Assembly (NCBI RefSeq): GCF_029784135.1
Contig: NC_073746.1
Coordinates: 112,652,035-112,716,034, forward strand
Length of the DNA stretch: 64,000 nt
Reading direction: 5' to 3'
Source of the DNA: Toxorhynchites rutilus septentrionalis
Taxonomy: Eukaryota; Arthropoda; Insecta; Diptera; Culicidae
The position numbers and the translations under genes are program-made. A model generated the notes under the pieces. That model was not told the origin of the DNA. It ran no database searches and saw only the letters and a list, made by a program, of their open reading frames with translations. Below, piece by piece: positions 1-10,536 of the stretch (position 1 is the stretch's first letter; every line of letters starts with the position of its first letter).

Positions 1-588
1 GTATGTAATTTACGTCAAAAAACTTTGGTAAAATTCGACAGGTGGAAGGAAAGGAAGGTAGCATGAACACAACAAGCACTTTGATTGTCAAAAAATTAGA
101 GTTTTTCGATCGTGGTTTTAAGATTTTTCCCGCTGATTAAACAAACTATTCGTGTATTGTGTAGTAAAGTTCTGTTCGCCTACAGAAGAGGAACAATTTG
201 AGGCAGCAAAACTGTAACTTTGATAACAATAAATGAAATTAATTGCATTTTAATTTTTGCATGTTATGTGGGGTGAATTGGTTCTACAGGTTTGAGGATT
301 TCTTTGGTCTAATTGATTCCAGATGCCGCTGAATTACAAAAAAGGATGGGCAAACAACGATGGAAGAAAGAGGAGCTCGAAAGAGCAACGCAGGCCATCA
401 AGAACGGATTTTCTTTGACCAAGCATCGAAAGTGTTTTAAAATGCTTGAACAACAGTGAAAAGATCCATGCAGAATTCGAGATGGCTTCAATCCAATTTT
501 TTTGGCCTGGAAGACACCTGGTATCGATCCCAGAACACTGTTACTGATTGTAGCATTATCCCAAAATACTTTGCATAGGCATAAGTAT
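1..588 (+). mobile_element. Relic of a psq/Tigger-like DNA transposon, copy 1
   Basis: The sequence matches the reverse complement of 7100-7703 over almost its whole length, so the two copies form a large inverted pair. It holds the broken start of a helix-turn-helix protein (see 323-500) and runs off the left edge of the window. Homology stops near 588, where another repeat has inserted, and resumes at about 1530-1602. Confidence 0.65.
323..500 (+). pseudogene. Broken psq-type helix-turn-helix transposase start, copy 1
   Basis: An ATG at 323 opens a frame beginning MPLNYKK. After a frame change the sequence reads RWKKEELERATQAIKNGFSL, the first helices of a pipsqueak-type DNA-binding domain as found in Tigger, pogo and jerky transposases. 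A base appears to be missing after TK, because the expected continuation of the helix-turn-helix lies in the next frame. Both copies in this window share that lesion. The long frame on the opposite strand here is a shadow. The family call comes from the motif only; no catalytic domain is present. Confidence 0.55.
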
Positions 589-960
589 GTTTTGACATAG
601 GACTATGGCTTTGATTTCTATATAGGGGGTCACTCTACGAAAATAGTAACGATTCATTAAGAGTTTTCAAACGCATATTACTCAAAATCGTTATTGCAAC
701 ATTAGACAGGAAATTTATCCAGCAATTTTTTTGCTTAAAACATGAACAATGAATATAGCAAAAATATTTAACAATTTGACGATTAAAATGGGTATATTTT
801 CTTTCGATCGCACTAACCACTCGCTTTCCTCCCGGACGCAACGAGCAGTCGTTCTGCCTATATTCGGGCGTTAGCTCACAATGTAAGTTGATGTGTATAA
901 TGAGTTCTTCTCCATTTACCAATAATAGGCATTTATCAGTTATTGTATTGTATGGTGCCC
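589..960 (+). mobile_element. Dispersed repeat with ACGTAGGACTACGT-like end, copy a
   Basis: The segment starts at ACATAGGACTATGG and shares TCTATATAGGGGGTCA and a following 230 bases with 4954-5210. It interrupts the psq relic at about 588. The right boundary is not clear. Confidence 0.55.
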
Positions 961-1529
961 AATCAGTTCGAGCTCAATTCACGTTTTTATCTTGTAGGTC
1001 TTGCTACTAACAATTTATCATAACATCGAGCATGAAGCAATTAATGAAGATCGAAAGAGTCTACTTACGCGTATCATATTATGATAGCTTGGGTAGTCGC
1101 GATCTTAATATTATGCTCCCCATATATGTCTTCCACCGGGCTATGCTATTTTTATCTATAACATAATTCTGTAGTCATAGATTTATTTGACTTAGGCTTA
1201 TATTTATGTATACATGATGACTCTTTGTCTTCTTCTGCATAATTGAATAAACCGAAGAAAAGGATAGTAATGACTTTAATGGTATTTTTGTGTACATTTT
1301 TGAACAGAATGTGATTCCGAATTCTACCACGTTATCTCATCTAATCCGGTAAAGGATACAAGTTCATACAGGAAACGGTTTTTTTTCAGGGTTTCCATTC
1401 GATGTAGCGAAAGAAAAAAAAACCTACAAATTTTGAACAATGAAAAAACTCAATTTAATTGCAATAACTACACACAATCACGGATCTATGTCAAGATCCC
1501 GTCCGTTCCCCTAGGCTCAGACCCATCTA

Positions 1530-1602
1530 CTTTTTTTTCGATGAAACACACACTGGACCAAAACACCCCGCATCAAATTTTAATGTCCAAAAATCATCTA
1601 AA
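1530..1602 (+). mobile_element. Continuation of psq relic copy 1 after an insertion
   Basis: The segment matches the reverse complement of 7015-7085, including CGATGAAACACACACTGG and CATCAAATTTTAATGTCC, then stops where a SINE begins. Confidence 0.6.
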
Positions 1603-1978
1603 AATCAGTTGCCATTCGCCAGTATTCCTTCTATACCATTACATATGGTACATTCACACAGTAGCCATTTAGGCGTAAGAGTTTTCTTTCTGTTCTTCCA
1701 TTATCCAGTTAGACCACCGGACAGCGGAGACAGTTGATTGAACATTATTTATAGAACAGCAGCCCGATGTGTCTTGCAGAGCAGAGCAGTTGTATGGATG
1801 AATCGATCTTATTTCGACCGTGGATCGATCTCCATCGCTGATGATTGTTGCGTGGACGTAGCTATTCTGTAACAACACAAAGATGGTCAGGTCAATGAGG
1901 GTCCTGAGTTTTGAACTCACGATCGATCGCTTACTAAGCGAACGCGCAACCAATGTGGCTACGGAGACCCCCTTATCG
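1603..1978 (-). mobile_element. tRNA-derived SINE (family B), tail-truncated
   Basis: The minus strand starts GGGGGTCTCCGTAGCCAC. It has an A-box-like TAGCCACATTGG and a B-box-like AGTTCAAAACTC of a tRNA promoter. It is the same family as the full copy at 23509-23959 but lacks about the last 110 bases and carries a small insertion near 1750. Predicted frames inside it are non-coding. Confidence 0.75.
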
Positions 1979-2277
1979 GCACTATTAACACCAGTCACAA
2001 TTTCAGCGGCCTAGCTTGCATTTTCGGCTTTATAAAAAAAAGTAAAATGTACCGAATTTTCACTTTGTTGATCTCCATTGTTAACACCCTGTAACTCATA
2101 ACTGAATGAAATTGACATTCACAAATTGACACCTTTACAACGAGCCTAAACTAGAAATTGTATGGACGATATTAGGCGAGATATTGATCACCAAAGCCAG
2201 CTATCGAGAAAACAATGAAATTAAAAAAAAATTGATATTCTTTAACGAAAACTGTAGGTCCTAAAGTCTTGGATTGG

Positions 2278-2305
2278 ATTGGATTGAATTGGATTGATGG
2301 ATTTT
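2278..2305. repeat. (GGATT)n short microsatellite
   Basis: Five to six imperfect copies of GGATT/GAATT. Confidence 0.8.
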
Positions 2306-2459
2306 TTTTAATTTGGAGTTTTTTTTCACAATTTTTTTTTCGAGAAATCTCAACTCAAAAACTATAATATCTACAAAATGTTGGTTAGAAATAAAATGTA
2401 GGAAATTATTGATGTTTTCATTAATAACATATCAATTTTTAGAACAACGTTTCTTTGAA

Positions 2460-3035
2460 AAAAGAATACACTCGACAAAAAATTAGAGGAAAAGAGTGCG
2501 AAGTCGGAAATTTGAGGTGATCTTTGACATGCTGTAACTTCGTGAAATCAACGCATATCGGTGGAATGCGCATCATTTTGAAGCTACAACTTTCAGGTAT
2601 CAGAATATTTTAAGTACATATTTTTATCTTGGTGAAAATGCATGAAAACGAATGTTACGAATCGTTTCTCTGAGAGTCGCGTAGGATTTTGTACTTCTGA
2701 TACAATCAGTTGTAATATTTTCAATGAAAACATGAAAAAACTATTGTTGTACCCATCTTCCGATGTTCGGGTAACATGTTGGAAACTGTAAGAGCTATTT
2801 GTATTTTTTTTAAATTTAAAAAATACGATTTTGAGAAAAATTGAATTTCAACTTTTAAAATTATATATTTTCAGTGCAATGTTTTAAACATTTTGCAATT
2901 ATCAAGTATGCAAAGTTGCTTAAATGACCAACGTCTTTACACCCATATCATTTCACTGCCAACTCTTAAGGTGCTGCCAACTCTTAAGGTGCTGCCAACT
3001 CATAAGACGAATTGGCATAAAATTCGTTAATGATA
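2460..3035 (+). mobile_element. Single arm of the long-inverted-repeat element family
   Basis: The segment shares CCCATCTTCCGATG, GCAAAGTTGCTTAAA and the terminal GACGAATTGGCATAAAATTCG with both arms of 12593-14336. Its start also resembles 52880-53040. An 18-bp unit, TGCCAACTCTTAAGGTGC, is repeated nearly three times at 2957-3008. The second arm is missing. Confidence 0.6.
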
Positions 3036-3654
3036 CTTTTTTTAAGAAAGCAAATCCTAATTTTTTACCATTCCATTGGAATATATCTAGTAACCCTCGA
3101 ATAACAGATCCTCAATTCAATTTCAGTGGCCGCTTCGATTAGCTACCTTTACCCGATTGCAACTTTAAATGTGATGAGCAGTGTTGCTACCAGGGCCTGA
3201 CAATTTCACTTCAATTAGCACATCGTCACTCAATAATGTGTCTATCGCTTCTCAGAACAGAACCAGAACCATGCAGGCTAAAAATATATCGATTCTCTTT
3301 TCACGCACAATAAGAAAAATATCTCGTCTCTTTCGTACATGTTCCTTTCATTTCACGTTGATTCCTTTCATTCTGCAAACAAAAGCGACGTTAGAAATCG
3401 TCACTTGGAAATTAATTTGAAGCATCCATGTATTCTGGCAGTTTGTATAGAAATGAATGTTTCCTTGTTGCATTCGAAACTTATTCACTGAAACTAATGA
3501 TAACGGTGCAGTGAGGGTTGTGTAGTATGCCTGCAGGAGTAATTATTTACCGGCGCTAGTTGTCAGTGTGAAATTAGTGATGAAACGGATAGTAGTTTGG
3601 TCGGATACTGGATACCGGTCAGCTTCGAGTCCGGATAGCCGAGTATTCGACAGC
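3036..3654. other. AT-rich repeat debris, no gene seen
   Basis: The segment contains short stretches resembling the reverse complement of 4660-4925, so it may be half of another decayed inverted-repeat element. No domain is recognisable in any frame. Confidence 0.4.
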
Positions 3655-4205
3655 CCGATGTTTGTGTTTGTGCACGTGTATTTGTATGGGTGTTTGTGTA
3701 TGTTCGCGCGTTTTTTGGGTGTTCGTGTGCGTGTGTGCGCGTGCGTTTGGGCCTGTTTTTTTTTGCTTGCATGCAGGTGTGCGCTTTTTTTATGCGCGGG
3801 CATGTGTAGGCGTGTTTGCGCGCATTTGTGCGTGTTTGTGTGCGCGTGTGTACGTGCGTTTGCGCGTGTTTTTTTCTTGCTTGTGTGCAGGTGTGCGCGT
3901 TTTTTTGTGCATGGGCATGTGTGCGTACGTGTGCACGTATTTGTGCGTATTTGTGTGCGTGTGTGAACGTGTGTGCTTGATTCTTTCCGTGTGTGCGTCT
4001 GTGCATGTGCACGTTTGTGCGCGTTTGTGCGCACCTGTGCGTCCATTTGTATGTTTGTGTGCGCTCGCGTTTTTGTGCACATGTTTGTGCATGTTTGCGC
4101 GTGTGTGTGCGTGTTTGTGCACCCAATGGTATGTGCGTGCGCGTGCTTCCGGCGTTGTGTATGCGTTTGTGCGTGCGCTCCCAATTCTGCGTGGGCACGC
4201 TGAAA
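3655..4205. repeat. GT/CA-rich minisatellite
   Basis: About 550 bases built from TGTGCG, TTTGTG and GCGCGT runs. A longer unit repeats at a spacing of about 114 (CTTGCATGCAGGTGTGCGC near 3766, CTTGTGTGCAGGTGTGCGC near 3880). Low complexity leaves most frames open on both strands, giving artefactual Thr-His-rich and Val-Cys-rich frames up to 296 codons. None is a gene. Confidence 0.9.
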
Positions 4206-4219
4206 GCACAGACCTAGTC

Positions 4220-4347
4220 GAAAATCGCGTAATTTCGAGCAAATCGTGTAAAAAAATCGCGTAATTTCAAGCAAATCGCATAAAAAAATTGCGTAATTTT
4301 GAGCGAATAGCGTAAAAAATATCACGCAAAAAACGCATAAAAAAGAA
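4220..4347. repeat. Short tandem repeat CGCGTAATTTCGAGCAAAT-like, copy 1
   Basis: Four to five imperfect units of about 30 bases mixing CGCGTAATTT and CAAATCGCGTAAAAAA, then AATCCAGCGTA. The same repeat with a similar end (GTCCAGTGTA) recurs at 62240-62385. Confidence 0.75.
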
Positions 4348-4357
4348 TCCAGCGTAC

Positions 4358-4571
4358 TTGCAAATAACATGCTTCTTCGTAACATGGAATACATGTTTGA
4401 TACAGGAAATATAATAAAATGAAGACAGCTCAAATCGGACTATTCTTTTCACCCTTAGAGAGGGTGAAAAACTCGAGAAAGGAATAGTCCGATCTGTGCC
4501 GTCTTTCATTTTATTACATTTTCTGTAACAATCATGTATTCCAAATAACAGAGAAACATGTTATTTACAAG
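4358..4571. mobile_element. Foldback MITE, arms of about 100 bp
   Basis: The left arm begins CTTGCAAATAACATG and the right arm ends CATGTTATTTACAAG. The reverse complement matches through GGAATACATG, TAATAAAATGAA and ATCGGACTATTC to a small centre around CACCCTTAGAGAGGGTG. There is no coding capacity. Confidence 0.85.
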
Positions 4572-4953
4572 TGATTGAATAATTTTGAACACGGTCCGCG
4601 ACGATCCATTTTGGTAAAATAAAACTTACGTTTGAAAGCAGCAAGCATCCTCTAACATGCGAAATGAAAATAAATATAACCCGTTCAAGCAGTTTTAATC
4701 GTCAGTGAAAGCTTCTGCTTTTATACTTGTAAGAGAACGAAAGAGGAAAGGAACGAAACAAAAGAATCAATGTTACTGTATGCGTAGAGAATATTTCGTT
4801 TCCACTTCACCCCGATACACTGAAATTAATCCACCGAAAATGACTGTAGTGGAAGTGAGAGTTGTATGAATAAAATTCAATCACATTTATTAGCTTCGAA
4901 AATAACTAGCCCTGGTTGCTACACGTACAGATTTATCCGGAAAGATACGGATT

Positions 4954-5215
4954 TTTGACGTAGGACTACGTCTTTAATATCTATATAGGGGGTCATTCTA
5001 CGAAAAATGTTTTCAAATGCATATTATGCAGAATCGTTCTTACGATATATGTTATAATATATACCATTAGACGGCAAAGTTATCCAGCATTTTTTCGCCT
5101 GAGACATCAACAGTGGAAATAATAAAACAAGTGAGCAATTTAACAAATAAAAGAGGTATGTTTTGCAAGCGGATGCGAAGGTAAATCATGTATTATGCAT
5201 TCTTTCTTCCAACTC
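4954..5215 (+). mobile_element. Dispersed repeat with ACGTAGGACTACGT end, copy b
   Basis: The segment begins GACGTAGGACTACGTC and matches 594-850 through ATATAGGGGGTCA and TATCCAGCA. Confidence 0.65.
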
Positions 5216-5275
5216 CGTTCCATAAATGTTGTATGTAACACAAAATTGCGTGCAATAATTCAAAAAATGTCTTCG

Positions 5276-6275
5276 ACAAAGTTGTTACATATGATAGTGC
5301 GCTCATTTTTATGTTATCAAAAATAGGGTGACAAAAACTGTCGATGAAATAAAAAATCTAACTTTCTTATATTTATGGATAGATGTAAACATAGTTCGAA
5401 AATGTTATAGTCACAGTCATTTGAGACATCTTTGTAGAACAAAGTTTTCTTATATCTCTTGAAATAACCGATATAGCGTCTTTTTTCTAAGTTACGATAG
5501 GGTCACCATGAATAAAACCTTTTTTTTTGCTCTAACTTTCATATTTCAAATTTTACATACAAACTGTCTTCGGAAGACTTTTAGAACTTACTAATACAAA
5601 CATTTTGCGATGCAGAACTTGTCAATATCTCAACTTCACTCGAAGTTATTCATATTTCTTTCCAAAAAATACGCTCTTTTCAATTGATTGTCATTCTTTC
5701 TGGGGCAAACATAAAAAAATGTTTATTGACGGAATTTGAAAGAACAAATTTAACTCTATATAGTATGTTATTTTCGAAACTATGTTATTTTTTGAGTGTG
5801 AGTAAATAAATTGAAATCATGAGTTTTCGGGTAAAAAAACATCAATAACTTTGAGTAGGATTGAGATTTTGACAAGTTCAGCATCGCAAAATGTTGGTAT
5901 TGATAAGCTCTAGAAGTCGTACGCAGACAATTTTGATGTAGAATTCGAAATATAAGAGTATAAAGAGTATTTTTATACTCCTTTATATATCCGTTTTTTC
6001 ATGGTTACCCTTAGATAGAAAGCGCCAAAAACAACTTTGTGGAAGATATTTGTTCTTTAGACAAAAACTGTCTTCGACAAAGTTGTTACATATGATAGAG
6101 CTCTCATTTTATATTATCAAAAATAAGGTGACGAAAATTGTCGATGAAATAAAAAATCTAACTTTCTTATCTTTATAGATAGAGATAAACATAGTTCGAC
6201 AATGTTGTAGCCCTAGTTATTTGAAAAATCTTTGTAGAACAATGCTTTTTTCTATCTTTTAATATAATCGATTTA
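5276..6275. mobile_element. Foldback element flanked by 200-bp direct repeats
   Basis: 5276-5475 and 6074-6275 are direct repeats (ACAAAGTTGTTACATATGAT through TCTTTGTAGAACAA). Between them, 5500-5650 and 5860-6010 are inverted with respect to each other, for example ATTTTGCGATGCAGAACTTG against CAAGTTCAGCATCGCAAAAT. The middle is AT-rich with no coding frame. Confidence 0.7.
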
Positions 6276-6890
6276 GCGTGGGACTACGTCTAACCGGAGT
6301 GAAATGAAAACCTAAACACAGAACATGCAGGAAAAAATGAAAGATTTCGAATGCTTATAACTCGAACATTTCTTAACCCTTTGAGTGCGGATATATTTCA
6401 ATCTAACATCCAATGATCGTAGATAACTGTTTTGGTCACAAAAGTTTGGTTTGCTGGACAAAGCGCGTGAAGTCCTCTTTTACAAATGTTCCCGAAAGAC
6501 GAAATTCTACGCTAAAAGATGCCAATTCGAAAATGCTAACATAAAACAAGACGAGCGCTATCGCGCTCCCCGCACTTTCGGTATACAACAAGAGAAGCGC
6601 TATTGCGCTCCCCCGTTTTCAAACGGTTAAAAGATCGGAAAGATGTATCAAAGATTGTATCAATTGATAGGAAATTTTTCTACGCGTCTATCATAATTAA
6701 TAAAATGTTTTTTCCATCAGATAACTGTAAAATTTCAAGGGTTCTCTAAACGCCCTAACCGCTATGTTTTGATTGGCCCGATTCACGGTTTCCCCAACAT
6801 AGACATCAACATCAATGTACCTGTGGGAATCCGCTTTGCAAATATATGCAAGCTGCGAGTGCTCGTGTGTACTCGAATTTGGACCACCTA
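6276..6890 (+). mobile_element. TE family C, one-unit copy
   Basis: The segment begins GTGGGACTACGTCTAACC and matches 32919-33250 and part of 10812-11040 (GAACATGCAGGAAAAAATGA, TATAACTCGAACATTTCTT). About 225 bases around 6380-6610 have no counterpart in the 32.9-kb copy. It carries one copy of the unit that is repeated six times there (CTTTGCAAATATATGCAAGC). Confidence 0.65.
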
Positions 6891-6951
6891 AGCAAATACG
6901 GTCTAAATAAAAAATGTCACATTGTATACTAAGCTACACTTGTTTTCTCTC

Positions 6952-7703
6952 AATCAATAATGTTTCATTATTATATCAAGCTTTAAACTACCAAATATGT
7001 CATAAAATAAAAGAGATGATTTTTGGACATTAAAATTTGATGCGGGGTGATTTGGACCAGTGTGTGTTTCATCGAAAAAAACATACTTATGTTTATGTAA
7101 AGGCTTCTGGAATAGTGTTACAATCAGTAACAGTGTTCTGGGATCGATACCAGGTGTCTTGGCCATATTCCAGACCAGAAAAATTGGATTGAAACCATCT
7201 CGAATTCTGCATGGATTTTTTCACTGTTGTTCGAGCATTTTCAAACAGTTTCGATGCTTGGTCAAAGAAAATCCGTTCTTAATGACCTGCGTTGCTCTTT
7301 CAAGCTCCTCCTTCTTCCAACGTTGTCTGCCCATCCTCTTTTTGTAATTCAGTGGCATCTGGAATCAATTAGACCAAAGAAAAACCTCAAATCTGTAGGA
7401 CCAATTCACCCCACAAAAACGTGTCCATGTTACCCCACACAACATGCAAAACATAAAATGCAATTAATTTCATTTATTGTTATCAAATTTACAGTTTCGC
7501 TGCATCAAATTGTTCCTCTTCTGTAGGCGAACAGAACTTTACTGCACAATACACGTAAAGTTTGTTCAATCAGCGGGAAAAACCTTAAAACCTCGATCGG
7601 AAAATTCATATTTTTTGGCAATCAAAGTGCTTGCTGTGTTCGTGAAACCATTTCCTTCCACCTGTCGAATTTTATCGAAGTTTTTTTACGTTAGTTACAT
7701 AAG
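6952..7703 (-). mobile_element. Relic of psq/Tigger-like DNA transposon, copy 2
   Basis: This is the inverted partner of 1-588 and 1530-1602. It is longer at the 3' end and uninterrupted, and it contains the broken helix-turn-helix frame at 7080-7358. The outer side (7660-7703) shares AAAATTCGACAGGTGGAAGG with the left edge of the window. Confidence 0.65.
7080..7358 (-). pseudogene. Broken psq-type helix-turn-helix transposase start, copy 2
   Basis: An ATG at 7358-7356 opens MPLNYKKRMGRQRWKKEELE and continues to ATQVIKNGFSLTK, where a one-base loss shifts the frame. The next frame continues ASKLFENARTTVKK and then SRWFQSNFSGLEYGQDTW. This matches the three-helix pattern of pipsqueak domains. 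It is less damaged than copy 1 in its first half but has the same frameshift. Confidence 0.55.
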
Positions 7704-8359
7704 GTTCATTAATGAAAGAAGATGACATTATAAAAAATCCAAGTTGAGCCGTACTTTTTGAGATAATGGGGTGGTCCAAATCGTTACTCGTGAGTATTTG
7801 TTGATATTCTAAAATACTGATCAGGATATTTTCAATGAATTAGAAAAAAAAATTATCAGGACATTTTCAAATCCTGATTGATCAAAATTTTGGGAAAATT
7901 AGATAGGCACTTTATGGCCGATTGCATTGGTGTTATGTTTATCATCATATTATACTAACTGAATTGGAAAAAAACCATCCGACAATAGTCACCCGATTTG
8001 CTAAACATGTTTGCATAACACTTGAAGACAAAGAGCTTTGCTCTCACCGGACGTGCTTTAACCCATAACCCTCGAATCATACAATCAACACCAACAGTGT
8101 CACATTATCCTTTCGGATACCGAACCCCACTACCTGGAAGATTCAAATTAACCCTCTTTAGCTCATTAGTCCACCTTCTTCTTTCTCGACATCCACGAGC
8201 AAAGGATAACGCCAGAAGTCAACAGCATCCCCACAAGTTCACGATGGCAAGCGAAACGAAAAGGACTCTCACACGGTAATTTTCGGATATTTACGTGAGC
8301 AGCAAAACAACGGGGACACGCATGTTTGTCAATTATCGCTCTCGGTGACCCTTTTTTAG
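7704..8359. other. Intergenic, no gene recognised
   Basis: AT-rich to about 7990, then a more balanced composition towards the gene's 3' end. No domain, SINE or repeated unit was found. Confidence 0.4.
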
Positions 8360-9234
8360 GGGGGTCTCCTCGTTTATTGCTTGGAATTCTACTCCTCCAA
8401 ACACCACGGACCATAACATTACAATAACATACACTTAACGGCTAAGAACGGGGGCCTTCTATCGAAAATGGGTACCTGCGGTTCATCCGGGGTATCGTAT
8501 CGTTGATTGGGGTTATAATGTAGTGGTGCCTCATATGCTGCGAAACTTCGCCATTCAAGTGTGGGGGTTATAATAACTTCGTTTATCAATGGATTTGCGT
8601 GTGTGTGTGTGTGTGTGGGGTTGACTTGATTCGATGATGAAAGCGCAAGTTGTGCGTCTATTTGGTTCTATTGATTTCGTTGATTTCGTTGATTTAGTTT
8701 TATAAAAAAAATACACACTCGGAAGAAATCTTAACATCTAATCGTTTCTTTGGCATGTAGCGCTTTTTTCCGAAAAACAAACATTACAAAACTGCGTATC
8801 GATAATGCTGGTGCCACTTAGTGTTTAAATTACTGTACAGATTCGGATGTGATTGGATATTCCCTATCTCTATTAAATACATTGATTGGATGAACAAACT
8901 TTCATCGGTTTCATCTCATTTTTGAGGAGTTTTCAGTTTTGGCTTGAATTACGTCTTCATTTCATTTTTACAGCTTGAGTTCGATGCCACCTGGGACAGT
9001 TTTTCGTTCTTTGATCGCTCTCGAGATGAAACAATATACATTTATAGCAGCAGAGAAGTAAATAAAAAAAAACATCAAATAAAATCAATATAATAATATT
9101 AATAACGTTGACTAGGATGGAGCAAAATACAATTATTAATAGGGTGTCTCTCTCTCTGTCTTTTGATTTGCCCTTTGTGAACCCCGATAACGAGGGAATG
9201 GGGACCGGTCAGTGGCGGTTGGTTTTTTTTTTGT
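8360..9234 (-). other. Probable 3' UTR and downstream flank of the rau-like gene
   Basis: GC-richer, mostly non-repetitive DNA directly after the stop codon. The nearest canonical polyadenylation signal on this strand that I can see is AATAAA at 8378-8373. It would give a 3' UTR of roughly 870 nt. The end point is a guess from that hexamer alone. A GT microsatellite at about 8599-8617 lies inside it. Confidence 0.35.
8597..8619. repeat. (GT)n microsatellite
   Basis: About ten GT units in the probable 3' UTR. Confidence 0.9.
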
Positions 9235-10240
9235 TCAGATATAGATAAAGTTACCCACACCCTTGATGGGGTCGGTGTTGACGGCTTCCTTCACGATTGA
9301 ATTACTTCCTCCGCTGCTGTTATCGATTTCCGCCAGCTTTTTATCGATTCCGAGCGAGGAGAAAGAATGACACACGGTTCGGATCTCGCGGATGTTGTAG
9401 ACTGGACTGTACGAGGGTACATTTGGGGCGGTTAGTAGCGAGGGCAGCAGGGAAGCCTTGGAAGGACGGGGTGGAGCTTGCGAGCACCGGTCCGCGTTTT
9501 TTCCTTTGATCGCGGGAGGAGTGACTGTGATGGAGGAGGAGGTTGTGTCATCCGCAGGATCCCTTCGCTGAAAGTGTTCACACACTTCCAGACCATCGGA
9601 TCTGCACTGCAGACAGCAGCTTGTGTCGTCGTTGTTGTTGTTGTTGTTGGTGGTGTGGCTTTCCCGTTCGTTGTTTGGACATTTGGATTTGGAGGGTAGT
9701 GAGGAGGTTGACAGTGGACAAGAGTCTCGCAGTGCCAATCCTTTGGATGTTTCCGAGAGAATGTTCAGAGAGGAAACCCCATCGACAATGTCCGAGATGA
9801 ATGTGTTCGTTGGGGTTGTAACGGCCGTCAGCGGAAAGGTCGTCGAGTGCAGCGACAATCTGTGGTGGTTGCTTAGTCCAGGGCCGATGATGAAGTGCTT
9901 CGATTCGGAGATGGGAGCTAGCATCTGTCTACGGCGCGGGTAGTTCGGGTTACGTCGAACCAGAAAGTGCATGATCTCGTTCTTCTGCTGCCGCTGGAGT
10001 TGTGTTTTCAGCGGCAAATCGTCCGGGTGTAGTTTGCGTTGGTATTCCTGACCAGGGCAGACTTCGTACAGACTGAACTGTTCCACCGGTTCGGCGGAAT
10101 TGTAGCAGGACAGGAGCAGCGACAACAGCTCGTCCGAGGTGGTGTCCTCCGAGATGAGTAGCGACTTGTACTGCGAGTTGGGCTGGAGCACCGACGTGTG
10201 CACCCGGATCAGACCGCCAGGTTTTTGTTGGAGACAAAAT
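9235..10240 (-). CDS. rau: rau-like Ras-association protein, last exon (second RA domain and tail)
   Basis: This exon completes codon 144 and encodes residues 145-478, ending in TGA at 9237-9235. The acceptor is TTTTTTTGCAG. A second RA domain spans about residues 152-241, from GGLIRVHTSVLQPNSQYKSL through LLISEDTTSDELLSLLLSCY to EIMHFLVRRN. The rest is a polar, probably disordered tail. It has a six-Asn run near residue 342, a Cys cluster (CCLQC), a proline motif (APPRPSK) and a conserved-looking end (NIREIRTVCHSF, then VGNFIYI). The C-terminal -IYI would fit a class II PDZ ligand. Two tandem RA domains plus a long tail match Drosophila Rau, which binds active Ras and sustains EGFR and FGFR signalling in glia and photoreceptors. 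Other two-RA proteins such as afadin differ by having FHA, dilute and PDZ domains, none seen here. The two-RA call is strong; orthology to rau is probable. Confidence 0.88.
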
Positions 10241-10321
10241 CTGCAAAAAAAGACGGATAGAACCATAAGTTTATTTGTGTTTTGAACTGATCGACAGTAA
10301 AAGTGTGGAATCGAAACCCAC
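10241..10321 (-). other. Short intron with an open, in-frame sequence
   Basis: The intron is 81 nt, a multiple of three, running from GTGGGT to TTTTTTTGCAG with no in-frame stop. If retained, it would insert 27 codons between RA1 and RA2 without changing the frame. Canonical ends and the RA homology on both sides argue that it is normally spliced. Confidence 0.85.
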
Positions 10322-10468
10322 CTGGAGTCCCCCTTGGGGTGACAAGCTTGCAGCAACGCTGGTCGAGCCTCGTCGTCCAGTTCCAGCACGGACTTCACGC
10401 CTGGTCGTCGTACAGTCACTTCCATCGTCAAGTAAAACAGTCGCGGATCACGATGACGCATTTTGCAT
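10322..10468 (-). CDS. rau: rau-like Ras-association protein, exon 3 (rest of first RA domain)
   Basis: This 147-nt exon covers residues 95-143 and part of codon 144. The acceptor is ACAATATTACAG and the donor is CCAG/GTGGGT. It encodes RCKMRHRDPRLFYLTMEV and then VRRPGVKSVLELDDEARP, ending near HPKGDSR. The pattern of a basic helix, the strand LFYLTMEV, then a variable loop and ELDDEARP is the usual second half of an RA domain, which fixes RA1 at about residues 59-140. A 68-nt intron (10469-10536) separates it from exon 2 and an 81-nt intron (10241-10321) from exon 4. Both are short introns of typical insect size. The frame is continuous across both joins. Confidence 0.88.
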
Positions 10469-10536
10469 CTGTAATATTGTAAAAGGGACAGCGTTAAGTC
10501 ACTTGTCGCTTCTTCATTTCGAAGCTGAATACACAC
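10469..10536 (-). other. Short intron within the first RA domain
   Basis: The intron is 68 nt, phase 2, from GTGTGT to ATATTACAG. Splicing restores an Arg codon (AG/A) within the first RA domain. Confidence 0.85.

Noticed and set aside
3543..4433. 296-codon Thr-His-rich frame on the minus strand
   Set aside because: It is the translation of a GT/CA minisatellite; several other frames on both strands are equally open, and there is no domain or start context.
9297..9943. Plus-strand frames opposite the last exon
   Set aside because: Antisense shadows of the rau-like coding exon, which has splice sites and two RA domains.
10247..10321. Treating 9235-10536 as one uninterrupted exon
   Set aside because: The translated intron interrupts the RA1-RA2 junction with unrelated residues, while splicing at GTGGGT and TTTGCAG restores a continuous frame.
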